A stretch of DNA of 64,000 nt from Candidatus Humimonas hydrogenitrophica (lineage in GTDB: Bacteria > Gemmatimonadota > Gemmatimonadetes > Palauibacterales > Palauibacteraceae). Positions within the stretch are counted from its first letter, which is position 1. Every line of letters starts with the position of its first letter. Shown piece after piece: positions 54,813 to 64,000 of the stretch. Under the pieces are notes generated by a model that searched no databases, had not been told where the DNA came from, and was given only the letters and a program-made list of their open reading frames with translations. Position numbers and translations under genes: made by a program. The stretch covers positions 62,001-126,000 of the forward strand of contig CANPVD010000104.1 in NCBI GenBank assembly GCA_947581615.1, given 5' to 3'.

Positions 54813-55438
54813 GTCGCCCCCCCGCCACCCTCCGCCAGGACCAGCAGACCCTCGTCCCGCACGAGCTCGAGGCGCGCCCGGCCCCCGGTGGCGTCGGCCA
54901 GCGCGCGGGCCAGTTCCGGGCGCCGGTCGCGCGCAAGCAGGACCTCGAGGCTGACCCGGGTCTCGTACTGCGGCTTCCCCCGCCGAGCCCCGGCGGCATC
55001 CAGCAGACGCATCACGGCGCCCGTATCGGGATGATCGAAGCGGACGAGGCATCGAGCGGCGGGCACCGCGGGGCGGCCGGGAAGATCCGAGAGCGCGAGA
55101 GCCGCGGCGCCGGCGTACGCACGGGAGAGCCCGCCCGTTCCGAGCCTGGTTCCGCCGAACCAGCGCGTGACCACGACGGCCGTCTGTCGGAGCCCGGACC
55201 CCTGGATGGCGTCGAGCACGGGCCTGCCTCCGGTCCCCGACGGCTCTCCGTCGTCGTCCCACCAGGCGGCGCCTTCCAGGGGAAGGAACGCCAGCACGTG
55301 GTGGGTGGCGTCGTGGTGGCATCGTCGGGCGCGGGACCGGAAGTCCTCCGCCTCCCGGCGCGTCGCGGCCCGGCCCGCGCGCGCCAGGAAGCGCGAGCCG
55401 CGTGCGCGGAGCTCGGCCTCCGCCTCGCCGACGGGCAC
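54809..55438 (-). CDS. YigZ/IMPACT family protein (UPF0029)
   Basis: About 209 aa. The family core AELRARGSRFLARAG near the start, CHHDATHHVLAFLP near 38-51, DDDGEPSGTGGRPVLDAI near 60 and VVVTRWFGGTRLGTGGLSRAY near 85-105 are all present, followed by the C-terminal DUF1949-like domain. The role is unclear; the eukaryotic relative IMPACT regulates translation. No ATG lies at the expected place: the GTG at 55438 is used, and a CTG at 55456 overlapping the glyA stop as CTGA is an alternative. Confidence 0.83.
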   Translation of the reverse strand: MPVGEAEAELRARGSRFLARAGRAATRREAEDFRSRARRCHHDATHHVLAFLPLEGAAWWDDDGEPSGTGGRPVLDAIQGSGLRQTAVVVTRWFGGTRLGTGGLSRAYAGAAALALSDLPGRPAVPAARCLVRFDHPDTGAVMRLLDAAGARRGKPQYETRVSLEVLLARDRRPELARALADATGGRARLELVRDEGLLVLAEGGGGAT

Positions 55439-55452
55439 GAGGACCGCGTCCG

Positions 55453-56790
55453 TCAGGCTCCCCGGTCGCAGGGCGTCTCGCGGTACAGTGGAAAGGCGGA
55501 GGTGAGCTCGTGAACCTCGCCGCGCACCCCATCGATCGTGGCGCCCTCGCCCGCGGAGCGCAGGACCCGGTCGATCCATCCAGCGATCGTTTCCATCTCC
55601 TCGGGGCCCATGCCGCGGGTGGTGACGGCGGGCGTGCCGATCCGGATCCCGGAGGTCACGAAGGGAGAGCGAGTCTCTCCGGGGATCGTGTTCTTGTTTA
55701 CCGTGATCTCGGCGCGGCCCAGGAGCTCCTCGGCGTCCTTCCCGGTCAGCTCGGTGTCACGCAGGTCCACCAGGAGGAGGTGGGTGTCCGTCCCACCCGA
55801 GACCAGAGTCCAGCCTCGTGCCTCCAGGGCGCGTCCCAGCGCCCGGGCGTTCTCGACCGTCCGTGCCCCGTAGCGACGGAAGCCCTCGGACTGCGCTTCC
55901 TTGAGGCACACGGCCTTGGCCGCGATCACGTGCATGAGCGGACCGCCCTGCGTGCGTGGGAACACGGCCTTGTCGATGGCCCTGGCGTGCTCCTCCCGGC
56001 ACAGGATCATCCCGCCACGCGGCCCTCTCAGTGTCTTGTGGGTCGTCGTGGTCACCACGTCCGCGTGCGGAACCGGGCTCGGGTGCACTCCCGCCGCCAC
56101 CAGTCCGGCGAAGTGGGCCATGTCCACGATGAGGCGAGCTCCGACCTCGGCAGCGATCCCGGCGAACGTGTCGAAGGGCAGGATCCGGGGGTAGGCGCTC
56201 CAGCCCGCCATGATGACGCCCGGCCGGTGCTCGCGCGCCGCCGCGACCAGCGCGTCCACGTCCAGCCGACCGTCCGCCTCCCGCACTCCGTACTCCGCCA
56301 CGCGATAGAGCTTGCCGCTGAAGTTGACCGACGAACCGTGGGTGAGGTGCCCCCCGTGGGTGAGGTTCATCCCGAGGATCGCGTCGCCAGGGGAGAGGAA
56401 GGCCGCGTAGGCCGCCATGTTGGCCTGGGCACCGCTGTGGGGCTGGACGTTGGCGTGCTCGGCCCCGAACAGCTCGCACGCACGCCGGCGGGCCAGGTCC
56501 TCGGCCACGTCCACGAACTCGCAGCCGCCGTAGTATCGCTTCCCCGGCAACCCCTCGGCGTACTTGTTGGTGAGCGGGGATCCCATGGCCTCGAGCACCG
56601 CCGAGGAGCAGAAGTTCTCGCTCGCGATGAGTTCGAGGCCCGTGCGCTGGCGCTCGGTCTCGTCTCGTACGGCCGCGTGGACCTCGGGATCGACATCGCT
56701 CAGCCGCCGGTCCTGCCAGGCGGGACCGACCAGCGCGCCATCCACCCCCCGGTTGGCATCTCTTCCGCTCCCGGTCCGACCGGCCTCCAT
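55453..56790 (-). CDS. glyA: Serine hydroxymethyltransferase
   Basis: 445-aa PLP enzyme that interconverts serine and glycine with tetrahydrofolate, the main one-carbon source. [19 protein letters not shown] near 53-71, [15 protein letters not shown] near 75-89, [15 protein letters not shown] near 145 and the PLP lysine in [14 protein letters not shown] near 250 are all typical. The N-terminal 28 residues are unconserved. It follows the leucine dehydrogenase gene after five bases. Confidence 0.96.
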   Translation of the reverse strand: MEAGRTGSGRDANRGVDGALVGPAWQDRRLSDVDPEVHAAVRDETERQRTGLELIASENFCSSAVLEAMGSPLTNKYAEGLPGKRYYGGCEFVDVAEDLARRRACELFGAEHANVQPHSGAQANMAAYAAFLSPGDAILGMNLTHGGHLTHGSSVNFSGKLYRVAEYGVREADGRLDVDALVAAAREHRPGVIMAGWSAYPRILPFDTFAGIAAEVGARLIVDMAHFAGLVAAGVHPSPVPHADVVTTTTHKTLRGPRGGMILCREEHARAIDKAVFPRTQGGPLMHVIAAKAVCLKEAQSEGFRRYGARTVENARALGRALEARGWTLVSGGTDTHLLLVDLRDTELTGKDAEELLGRAEITVNKNTIPGETRSPFVTSGIRIGTPAVTTRGMGPEEMETIAGWIDRVLRSAGEGATIDGVRGEVHELTSAFPLYRETPCDRGA

Positions 56791-56795
56791 CGGGA

Positions 56796-57911
56796 TCAGA
56801 CGTGCCGGCGGTGGAGACGCGCTACCCGCTCGACCCGCCGCTGGGCGAGCTCGTCGGCGGCCACCGCGCTGGTGATGCCGCGCTCCTCGGCCAGCTGGAA
56901 GACCTGCAGCAGCGTGCTGTAGATCTCGCCCGCCTTGCGCTTGGAGCGCTCCAGGGACCAGCTCACCAGCTCCGAGTACACATTGATGAGGCCCCCGGCG
57001 TTGATGACGTAATCCGGAGCGTACAGGATGTCCCGCTCGGCCAGCCGATCGTCGTCATCCTCATCAGCGAGCTGGTTGTTGGCCGCCCCGGCCACGATGT
57101 CGACCCGCAGGCGCGGGATCGTCTCCTCGTTGAGGATGGCGCCCAGAGCGCACGGCGCGAAAACGTCCCCGTCGACCTCGTAGATCCCATCGGGCTCGAC
57201 GCGCTCAGCCCCCAACTCCTCGACCGCCCGGTCGACGCGGTTGGAGTCGATGTCGGTGACGACCACGTGGGCGCCGTCCTCGATCAGGTACTCCGCCAGG
57301 TGGTAGCCCACGTGCCCGGCCCCCTGGACCGCGACCGTGCGGCCGTCGAGGTCGTCGGAACCGTAACGACGCTGCGCGCACGCCTTGATCCCCCGGAACA
57401 CGCCGTACGCCGTCACCGGCGAGGGGTCGCCCGAGCGTCCGGCGATCCCGACCACGTAGTCGGTCTCCATGTGGACGAAGTCCATGTCTTCAACGGACGT
57501 TCCCACGTCCTCCGCGGTGATGTAGCGTCCCCCCATGCTCTCCACGGCCTGGCCGTGCGCCCGCATGGTCATCTCACGGTCCTGACGGCGGTTGTCCCCG
57601 ATGATGACGGACTTTCCGCCACCCAGGTTCAGCCCGGCCACGGCGGCCTTGTAGGTCATGCCGCGGGAGAGGCGCAGCACGTCTACGACCGCGTCCCAAT
57701 TGCTCTCGTAGTTCCAGTATCTCGTGCCACCCAGCGACGGGCCCAGCGTCGTGTCGTGGATGGCGATGATGCCGCGGTAGCCGCACGACGGCTCGTGGGT
57801 GAACAGGACCTGCTCGTGCCCATGCTCGGCCAGCAGTTCGAAGATCTCGCTCGAGGCGAGCTCACCCTCGCGGGCCACCTGCTCGGGTACCTCTATGCCG
57901 GGATGCGTCAC
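56796..57911 (-). CDS. Leucine dehydrogenase
   Basis: 371-aa NAD-dependent Glu/Leu/Phe/Val dehydrogenase family enzyme that deaminates branched-chain amino acids. [15 protein letters not shown] near 57, the catalytic lysine region [23 protein letters not shown] near 84-106 and [15 protein letters not shown] near 130 are close to Bacillus leucine dehydrogenase. The Rossmann segment is [17 protein letters not shown] near 196. The GTG at 57911 overlaps the acyl-CoA dehydrogenase stop as GTGA. It should feed 2-keto acids to the surrounding acyl-CoA pathway. Confidence 0.92.
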   Translation of the reverse strand: MTHPGIEVPEQVAREGELASSEIFELLAEHGHEQVLFTHEPSCGYRGIIAIHDTTLGPSLGGTRYWNYESNWDAVVDVLRLSRGMTYKAAVAGLNLGGGKSVIIGDNRRQDREMTMRAHGQAVESMGGRYITAEDVGTSVEDMDFVHMETDYVVGIAGRSGDPSPVTAYGVFRGIKACAQRRYGSDDLDGRTVAVQGAGHVGYHLAEYLIEDGAHVVVTDIDSNRVDRAVEELGAERVEPDGIYEVDGDVFAPCALGAILNEETIPRLRVDIVAGAANNQLADEDDDDRLAERDILYAPDYVINAGGLINVYSELVSWSLERSKRKAGEIYSTLLQVFQLAEERGITSAVAADELAQRRVERVARLHRRHV

Positions 57912-59087
57912 TGGTCCGTACCTCGCTGTGAGTAGAGTTCCTTGGCGATGATGATCTGGTGTACTTCGCTGGTGCCCTCGTAGATCTCCGTGACCTTGGC
58001 GTCCCGGAAGAGCCGCTCCACGGGGTATTCTCTCGTGTAGCCGTAGCCTCCCAGCACCTGGACCGCCTCCCTGGTCACCTCCATGGCCGCCTCGCTCGCC
58101 TCCAGCTTGGCCATGCTCGAGAGCATCCGCTGCCGAGTCTCTCCCTTCATGTAGACCCGCGCGGCGCGATGGAGCAAGGCGCGCGAGGCCTCCACCCGGA
58201 GACCCATGCGGGCGAGTTTGAACCGGAGGCCCTGGAAGTCCTTGATCGGACGCCCGAACTGCTCGCGCTCGGCGGCGTAAGCGACCGCATGCTCGAGCGC
58301 GGCCCCCGCGATTCCCACCGCCTGGGCGGCGATGCCCAGGCGCCCTCCCTCGAGGGCGCCCAGGGCGTATCGGTACCCCTCTCCCGGCTCGCCGAGGAGG
58401 TGCTCGGGCCCCAGGCGGACGTCCTCCAGGTGCACGGCCACGGTCTCGGAGCCGCGCAGGCCCAGCTTGCGCTCCTTCTTGCCCGCGCGATAGCCGGGCG
58501 CATCCGTGGGGACGATGAAGGCGCCGATCCCGTGAGTCCCCCGGCGGTCCTCGGGGGTGTCCGTGCGGGCGAACAGGAGGATGAGGTCGGCCGAGGCGCC
58601 GTTCGTGGCCCACATCTTCTCGCCGCTGAGCACCCAGTCGTCCCCGTCACGCCGCGCCTGGGCCGACAGGCTGGCTGCATCGCTCCCCGAGCCCGCCTCC
58701 GACAGCGAGAACGCCCCCAGGAGCTCGCCGCGTGCCATGGGCCGCAGCCAGCGGTCTCTCTGCTCCTCGGTCCCGTGGCGGAGCAGCAGTTGCGTGGGCA
58801 GCGAGTTGTGGACGCTCATGGACACGGCCACCGACGCATCCGCACGGGCGATCTCCTCGAGCGCCATCAGGTAGGTGTCCAGCCCGAGCCCGAGGCCGTC
58901 CCAGGCTTCGGGGATCATCATGCCCAGGAAGCCGAGCTCCCCGAGGCGGTCCACGATGGCCCGATCGAAGTGGTCTTCGTCCCGGTCGCGCCGGACCGCC
59001 CCTGGAAGGACCTCCTCCTCCGCGAAGCGCCGCGCCAGACGGCAAATCTGGAGCTGCTCCTCGGTCAGATCGATGTCACCATACGTG

Positions 59088-59095
<8 letters not shown>
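57908..59095 (-). CDS. Acyl-CoA dehydrogenase
   Basis: 395-aa FAD enzyme that makes enoyl-Co[18 protein letters not shown] near 130-146, [18 protein letters not shown] near 154-171, [14 protein letters not shown] near 255 and the catalytic Glu in [19 protein letters not shown] near 368-386 fit the short-chain/branched-chain class. Two ATGs are close; 59095 has a GAG-like ribosome site. It overlaps the end of hbd by eight bases. Substrate may be butyryl-CoA or a branched acyl-CoA from leucine. Confidence 0.93.
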
Positions 59096-59954
<859 letters not shown>

Positions 59955-59970
59955 CCTCATCTCCTCCCGG

Positions 59971-60933
59971 TCAGGATCCCCCGCGTGCAGCCTCGTCCCC
60001 GCGCCCTTCCCTGCCGGCCCGCCGCTCGGGCAGCGCCCCCGCCGAGCGGATCCGCTCGGCGCGGCGCAGGCGCCCCGTGCGCGCGAGCCAGGCGATGCCG
60101 ACCAGCGCCACGGCCGTGACCGCCACTCCCGCTTCCGGTCCGAATCGGCCGCCGGACCACCAGGCCGGACCGTGGACTGTAGCGTCGAAGCCCGGCGTGT
60201 CCAGAAAGGGGAACCCGGGCGTGCCCGCGCCGATGCCGCTCACGGGCAGGCCGGCCGCCACGCCCATGGTCCAATTCCAGCCCAGGTGGATCCCGACCGG
60301 AAACCACAGGCTGTACGTGCGCCAGTACGCGGCGCCCAGCAGGATCCCGGCCACCACGATGTTCAGCAGGGCGAGACGGTCCAGCCCCGGATTGAACAGG
60401 TGGAGGAGCCCGAAGCCCACCGCCGTGAGCACGACCGCCACGGGGCCGCCGAGCGCCTCGGCCAGCACCTGGAGCGGATACCCCCGGAACAGGAGCTCCT
60501 CCTCGATGGCGCCGACGGCCAGGAACAGCGTCGCCAGTCCCACGGTCCCGGTCCAGCTCCCGGTTCCCCGGTCCGGGCGCCAACTCACCGCGCCCGTGAT
60601 GGCCAGGACGCCCACCACCAGCGCCATGAGCGTCAATCCCACCAGGAACCCGCGGGCCGCCTCGGCGACCGCGGCGCGGTCGCGCGGCAAGCCGAGCGCC
60701 GTGAGCGAAACCCGCTCCACCGCCCGGGCCATCGCCCACGTCGCTCCGAGGACCGCGAGGAGCGCCACGCCGACGCCGGCGGCCGGCACCAGACCACGAC
60801 CGCTCCTGAGCCCCGGGAAGATCGCCCACGTGACGCCGCCCAGGAACAGGTAGGCTCCGGCGACCAGCAACCCGAAGACCACCAGGCGCCATCCCGCGCG
60901 GAGACGTCCCTCGGACCCGACGAGCAGCTTCAT
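59971..60933 (-). CDS. CPBP family intramembrane metalloprotease
   Basis: 320-aa membrane protein with about eight hydrophobic segments. The CAAX-protease/bacteriocin-processing motifs are [14 protein letters not shown] near 176-189 (EExxxR), FGLLHLFNP near 212 and a final [10 protein letters not shown] near 256 supplying the catalytic histidines. Substrate unknown. It lies between bioY and hbd, an odd place in a catabolic run. Confidence 0.87.
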   Translation of the reverse strand: MKLLVGSEGRLRAGWRLVVFGLLVAGAYLFLGGVTWAIFPGLRSGRGLVPAAGVGVALLAVLGATWAMARAVERVSLTALGLPRDRAAVAEAARGFLVGLTLMALVVGVLAITGAVSWRPDRGTGSWTGTVGLATLFLAVGAIEEELLFRGYPLQVLAEALGGPVAVVLTAVGFGLLHLFNPGLDRLALLNIVVAGILLGAAYWRTYSLWFPVGIHLGWNWTMGVAAGLPVSGIGAGTPGFPFLDTPGFDATVHGPAWWSGGRFGPEAGVAVTAVALVGIAWLARTGRLRRAERIRSAGALPERRAGREGRGDEAARGGS

Positions 60934-60996
60934 CGCGACCGCGGGGCGCCGGGTCGCTTCACCGGGGGCGGAGCTCGCGGCCGCCGCAGCCCCGGT

Positions 60997-61575
60997 TCAG
61001 GCCCGGAGCCGGCTCAGCCCGAACCTCGCCCGTCGTCCCGAGAGCAGGACGAACATCACTTTCAGGAGATCCACGACCACGAAGGGAGCGGCGCCGACCG
61101 CGACCGCGCGTCCGACGCCCAGAGAGGGCGCGAGCCACGCCACCCCACCCAGGTAGATGACGGCGACGCCGAGCAGGAGACCGGCCGTCTGCCCCCCGAG
61201 TCCCCGGCCCTTCGCCACCATTCCCACGACGAGGGCCGCGACCGGGTAGGCCAGCAGGTAGCCGCCCGTCGGGCCGAGTAGATAGGCCAGCCCTCCGCCC
61301 GCCGCGAACACCGGCAGGCCGGCAGCCCCGGCCGCCAGGTACGTCACCTGGCTGGCCGCGCCCAGTCTCGGACCGAGCAGGAACCCCGCGGCCAGGACGG
61401 CCACCACCTCGAAGGTGAACGGGACCGGACTGCCGGGGAGCGGCACGGCGATCCGTGCGCCGATCGCCGTGAGCACGGCGAAGCCCAGCACGACGGCGGC
61501 TCGACGCAGCGACCGGGGCACCCCGGACACCCGGGTCCCCCACGAACCGGTCGCGGTGGCGATGTCTCGACTCAT
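60997..61575 (-). CDS. bioY: Biotin ECF transporter S component BioY
   Basis: 192-aa membrane protein that captures biotin for an ECF transporter (energising subunits not in this window). The family pattern VLTAIGARIAVPLPGSPVPFT near 34-54, LGPRLGAASQVTYLAAGAAGLPVFAAG split around 72-98 and GPTGGYLLAYPVAA near 106-119 is clear, with six hydrophobic segments. The ATG at 61575 overlaps the thiolase stop (ATGA). Confidence 0.92.
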   Translation of the reverse strand: MSRDIATATGSWGTRVSGVPRSLRRAAVVLGFAVLTAIGARIAVPLPGSPVPFTFEVVAVLAAGFLLGPRLGAASQVTYLAAGAAGLPVFAAGGGLAYLLGPTGGYLLAYPVAALVVGMVAKGRGLGGQTAGLLLGVAVIYLGGVAWLAPSLGVGRAVAVGAAPFVVVDLLKVMFVLLSGRRARFGLSRLRA

Positions 61576-62783
61576 GATCTCTCCACGCTCATGGCTACGG
61601 CGTTGCCGCCACCCAGACACAGGGTGGCCATGCCCCTGTGCACGCCACGATCCCGCATCGCGTACACAAGGGTCGTGAGGATGCGCGCGCCCGAGGCTCC
61701 GATCGGGTGGCCCAGCGCCACGGCGCCGCCCCGTACGTTGAGGCGCTCCGCGTCGATGCCGAGCTCCCGAGCGTCCGCCAGGGCCTGCACGGCGAAGGCC
61801 TCGTTCATCTCCACCAGCCCGTAATCATCGATCGAGGTCCCTTCCTTCTCCATCAGGCGGCGCACCGCATCCACCGGGGCGAAGAACAGGTCCCGCGGGG
61901 CCGTGGCGCCGACCGAATATGCCGAGATCGTCGCGAGCGTGTCCAGGCCGTTGGCTTCGGCGTACGCCCGGGACGTGACGAGGGTCGCCGCCGCGCCATC
62001 GTTGAGCCCCGGAGCGTTACCCGCCGTGACCGTGAGCTCCTCGATGTCGTCGGGGGCGTCGTCGGGAAACGCCGGACGCAGCGACGAGAGCTTCTCGTAG
62101 CTCGTGTCACGCCGGGGCGTCTCGTCGACCTCGAGCACGGTGGAGCCCTTCCGGCCCGGGATCTCGACGGGCACCAGCTCGGCCTCGAACTCGCCCGCAT
62201 CGATGGCCCGGATCGCCTTCTGATGACTCGCCAGGGCGAAGCGGTCCTGCTCCTCCCGCCCGATCCCGGCCTTCGCGGCCGTGTACTCGGCGTGCCCTCC
62301 CATGTGGCAGCCGCCGAACGAGCACCACAGACCGTCGTGAACGAGGCCATCCACCAGGGTCCGGTCCCCGAACTTGACTCCCTCGCGGTAACCCCGCACG
62401 AAATAGGGAGCATTGGACATCGACTCCATGCCGCCCGCCACGTACGCCCGGCCGTCGCCGGCCCGGATCGCCTGCGCGGCCAGCATGACGGACTTGAGCC
62501 CCGACCCGCACACCTTGTTGATCGTCACGGCGGGCACCGAGTCCGGAACGCCGCCGTGGATGGCCGCCTGGCGCGCCGGCGCCTGCCCGACCCCCGCCTG
62601 GATGACATTGCCCATGATGACCTCGTCCAGCTCGTGCGGGTCGACTCCGGAGCGCTCCACCGCCGCCCGGATGGCCCGGGCGCCGAGCTGCGGCGCCGTC
62701 AGCGACGAGAGCGTGCCGAGAAACCGACCCGTGGGCAACCGTGCGGCCGCCACGATAACTGGAGTCATATCCTTATTTGACAT
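61572..62783 (-). CDS. Acetyl-CoA C-acetyltransferase (thiolase)
   Basis: 403-aa enzyme of acetoacetyl-CoA formation or cleavage. The nucleophilic Cys is in INKVCGSGLKSVMLA near 86-100. NEAFAVQALA near 339, the catalytic His in GHPIGASGARILTTL near 369 and the second Cys in LCLGGGNA near 393 are present. Three in-frame ATGs cluster in an AT-rich start; 62783 has GGAAGG ten bases upstream, 62801 and 62768 are alternatives. It lies 19 bases after the metallo-hydrolase. Confidence 0.95.
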   Translation of the reverse strand: MSNKDMTPVIVAAARLPTGRFLGTLSSLTAPQLGARAIRAAVERSGVDPHELDEVIMGNVIQAGVGQAPARQAAIHGGVPDSVPAVTINKVCGSGLKSVMLAAQAIRAGDGRAYVAGGMESMSNAPYFVRGYREGVKFGDRTLVDGLVHDGLWCSFGGCHMGGHAEYTAAKAGIGREEQDRFALASHQKAIRAIDAGEFEAELVPVEIPGRKGSTVLEVDETPRRDTSYEKLSSLRPAFPDDAPDDIEELTVTAGNAPGLNDGAAATLVTSRAYAEANGLDTLATISAYSVGATAPRDLFFAPVDAVRRLMEKEGTSIDDYGLVEMNEAFAVQALADARELGIDAERLNVRGGAVALGHPIGASGARILTTLVYAMRDRGVHRGMATLCLGGGNAVAMSVERS

Positions 62784-62802
62784 ATTATTGATGCCTTCCA
62801 TA

Positions 62803-63696
62803 TCAGGTTATGCGTGATGAGTCCCGCACCGGATCCTGCGCCGGGCTGACCAGCTCACAACCTCCACGCTCACCGCCGGGTCCGGCCCAGCCGTAAGCCA
62901 CCTCCGGATCGTGTTCGAACACCAGGACCCAGCCCTCCCGCGCCGCGCGCGTGAGCCACTCTCGCTTGGCCTCCAGCGTCACCAGGGGCTCGACGTCGTA
63001 GCCCATGATCCAGGGCAACGGTACGTGCGCTCGGGTGGGCACCAGGTCGGCCAGGTAGAACAGGGTCGTGTCGCCGTGCTCGATGAGAACGGACTGGTGA
63101 TGGGGGGTGTGGCCCGGCGTCCGGACCATCCGTACACCGGGCACGACCTCGGTGTCCTCCTCGAGGAACTCCACCACGCCCGCCTCGAGGAGCGGATCCA
63201 TGTTGTGGCGCAGGTAGCTGGCCTGGATGCGCTCGTTGTCCCGGTGAGCGAAGTCCCACTCGCCGCGCCGGATCAGGTAGGTGGCGTTGGGGAAGGACGG
63301 CCGGATCGTCCCGTCGGCCTCACGCAGCGTGGCGCCCCCGGCGTGGTCGAAGTGCAGGTGGGTGCACAGCACCATGTCCACGTCTTCGGGCTCCACCTCC
63401 AGGGTCCGTAGCTCGTCCTCGAGGCGCGTGGGCGAGCCCTCGTTGTCGACGCCGTAGATGCTCCGGAACTTCTCCTCCTCCTTGTTGCCGAGGCCGGAAT
63501 CGACCAGCAGGGTTTGGTCGCCGGTCTCGATGAGGAGACACCGCATGGCGAGTGGGATCCGGTTGCGATCGTCAGCCGGGATTCGCCGCTCCCACAGGGG
63601 CTTGGGGACAACGCCGAACATCGCCCCTCCATCCAGCCGCAGCCCCCCGGCCATCACGGTGCTCACCGAGAACCCGTCCCGCTCGTACACCAGCAT
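62803..63696 (-). CDS. MBL-fold metallo-hydrolase
   Basis: 297-aa metallo-beta-lactamase-fold enzyme. The zinc motif CTHLHFDHAGG lies near 110-120, with TPGHTPHHQSVLIEHGD near 193 and YLADLVPTRAHVP near 213. LLIETGDQTLLVDSGLGNK near 54-72 is typical of lactonase-like members. Substrate not readable. It is near the right edge of the window, 15 bases after the exonuclease stop, and may be the same unit as thiolase. Confidence 0.88.
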   Translation of the reverse strand: MLVYERDGFSVSTVMAGGLRLDGGAMFGVVPKPLWERRIPADDRNRIPLAMRCLLIETGDQTLLVDSGLGNKEEEKFRSIYGVDNEGSPTRLEDELRTLEVEPEDVDMVLCTHLHFDHAGGATLREADGTIRPSFPNATYLIRRGEWDFAHRDNERIQASYLRHNMDPLLEAGVVEFLEEDTEVVPGVRMVRTPGHTPHHQSVLIEHGDTTLFYLADLVPTRAHVPLPWIMGYDVEPLVTLEAKREWLTRAAREGWVLVFEHDPEVAYGWAGPGGERGGCELVSPAQDPVRDSSRIT

Positions 63697-63711
63697 CGCC
63701 TCTTCCTCCTC

Positions 63712-64000
63712 CTACCGAGGGGCGCCCCGAGGGCCGGACAGCCAGCCCTGCAGGTCACCCCATTCCGTGAAACCGCGGCGCTCGACCTCCTCGAGCAGAC
63801 GCAGGAGAACCCCCGCCGTGGCCACGGCGTCCCCTCCCGCCCGGTGGCGTCCCTCGATCTCGATCCCGTAGTACTCGGTGACCGAGTCGAGGCCCTTGCG
63901 GGCCAGGCCGGGCAGCGCCCGGCGCGCCAGGCGGAGCGTGCACAGGCGGGGCCCCGACGGAAGCACGGACGCCGCCCGTCGCATCTCGGCTGAGACGAAC
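63712..64000 (-). CDS. DnaQ-like 3'-5' exonuclease, C-terminal fragment
   Basis: The last 95 codons of a gene that continues past the right edge. CTLRLARRALPGLARKGLDS followed by YYGIEI and HRAGGDAVATAGVLLRLL resembles the end of an epsilon-type exonuclease, with the ExoIII-epsilon motif H-x5-D visible (HRAGGD). The frame stays open to base 64000 (FVSAEMRRAA), so the ATG at 63984 is internal. Whether it is a polymerase subunit or a stand-alone nuclease cannot be told. Confidence 0.78.
   Translation of the reverse strand, partial: FVSAEMRRAASVLPSGPRLCTLRLARRALPGLARKGLDSVTEYYGIEIEGRHRAGGDAVATAGVLLRLLEEVERRGFTEWGDLQGWLSGPRGAPR

Overview
The window is dense, GC-rich bacterial core chromosome. 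It holds 65 protein genes (two cut by the window edges) and two tRNA genes, with no insertion sequence, phage, CRISPR array or gap over 300 bases. GC-rich third positions, very long spurious antisense frames, the gene orders (mreBCD-mrdA-rodA, rpsO-pnp-M16 peptidase, rimP-nusA-ylxQ-infB-ylxP-rbfA-truB-ribF) and families such as bacilliredoxin and Minf_1886 suggest Gemmatimonadota or a relative. That placement is an inference, not a search result.

Nearly everything lies on the minus strand, so the map reads right to left. At 64000-54800 is a catabolic run: 3'-5' exonuclease fragment, metallo-hydrolase, thiolase, BioY, CPBP protease, 3-hydroxyacyl-CoA dehydrogenase, acyl-CoA dehydrogenase, leucine dehydrogenase, glyA and a YigZ protein. 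At 54700-48970 are a Minf_1886 protein, a zinc-ribbon protein, nnr, thiL, plsC, eno and a DivIC-like gene. Two CAT-anticodon tRNAs follow, one of them the initiator. At 48560-41170 is an envelope and lipid run: psd, pss, thiI, uppS, cdsA, dxr, rseP. At 37840-29160 are a lipoprotein, serS, an orphan sensor kinase, pcrA and gatCAB. At 25230-23130 are murA and yfiH. At 23120-15050 is the nusA/infB operon behind a structured leader that carries a terminator. At 15010-9840 are rpsO, pnp, an M16 peptidase and ald. At 9640-4240 are the rod-shape genes, then accD, folC, bacilliredoxin, hisS and proS.

Two islands are on the plus strand. At 25446-29099 an EIIANtr-like protein, a PII-like protein and a cation/proton antiporter are translationally coupled, followed by a DUF948-like protein and a secreted zinc phospholipase C-like protein. 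At 38049-41154 are manC, a GlmU-like sugar-nucleotide enzyme and a YycJ-like hydrolase.

The strongest leads are the promoter/structured RNA/terminator ahead of rimP, the EIIANtr-PII-antiporter operon, MurA with Asp117 in place of the fosfomycin-target cysteine, and at least twelve four-base GTGA stop/start overlaps. Promoters were found by eye as -35/-10 pairs with 17 or 18 base spacing and are predictions. No tool was run.
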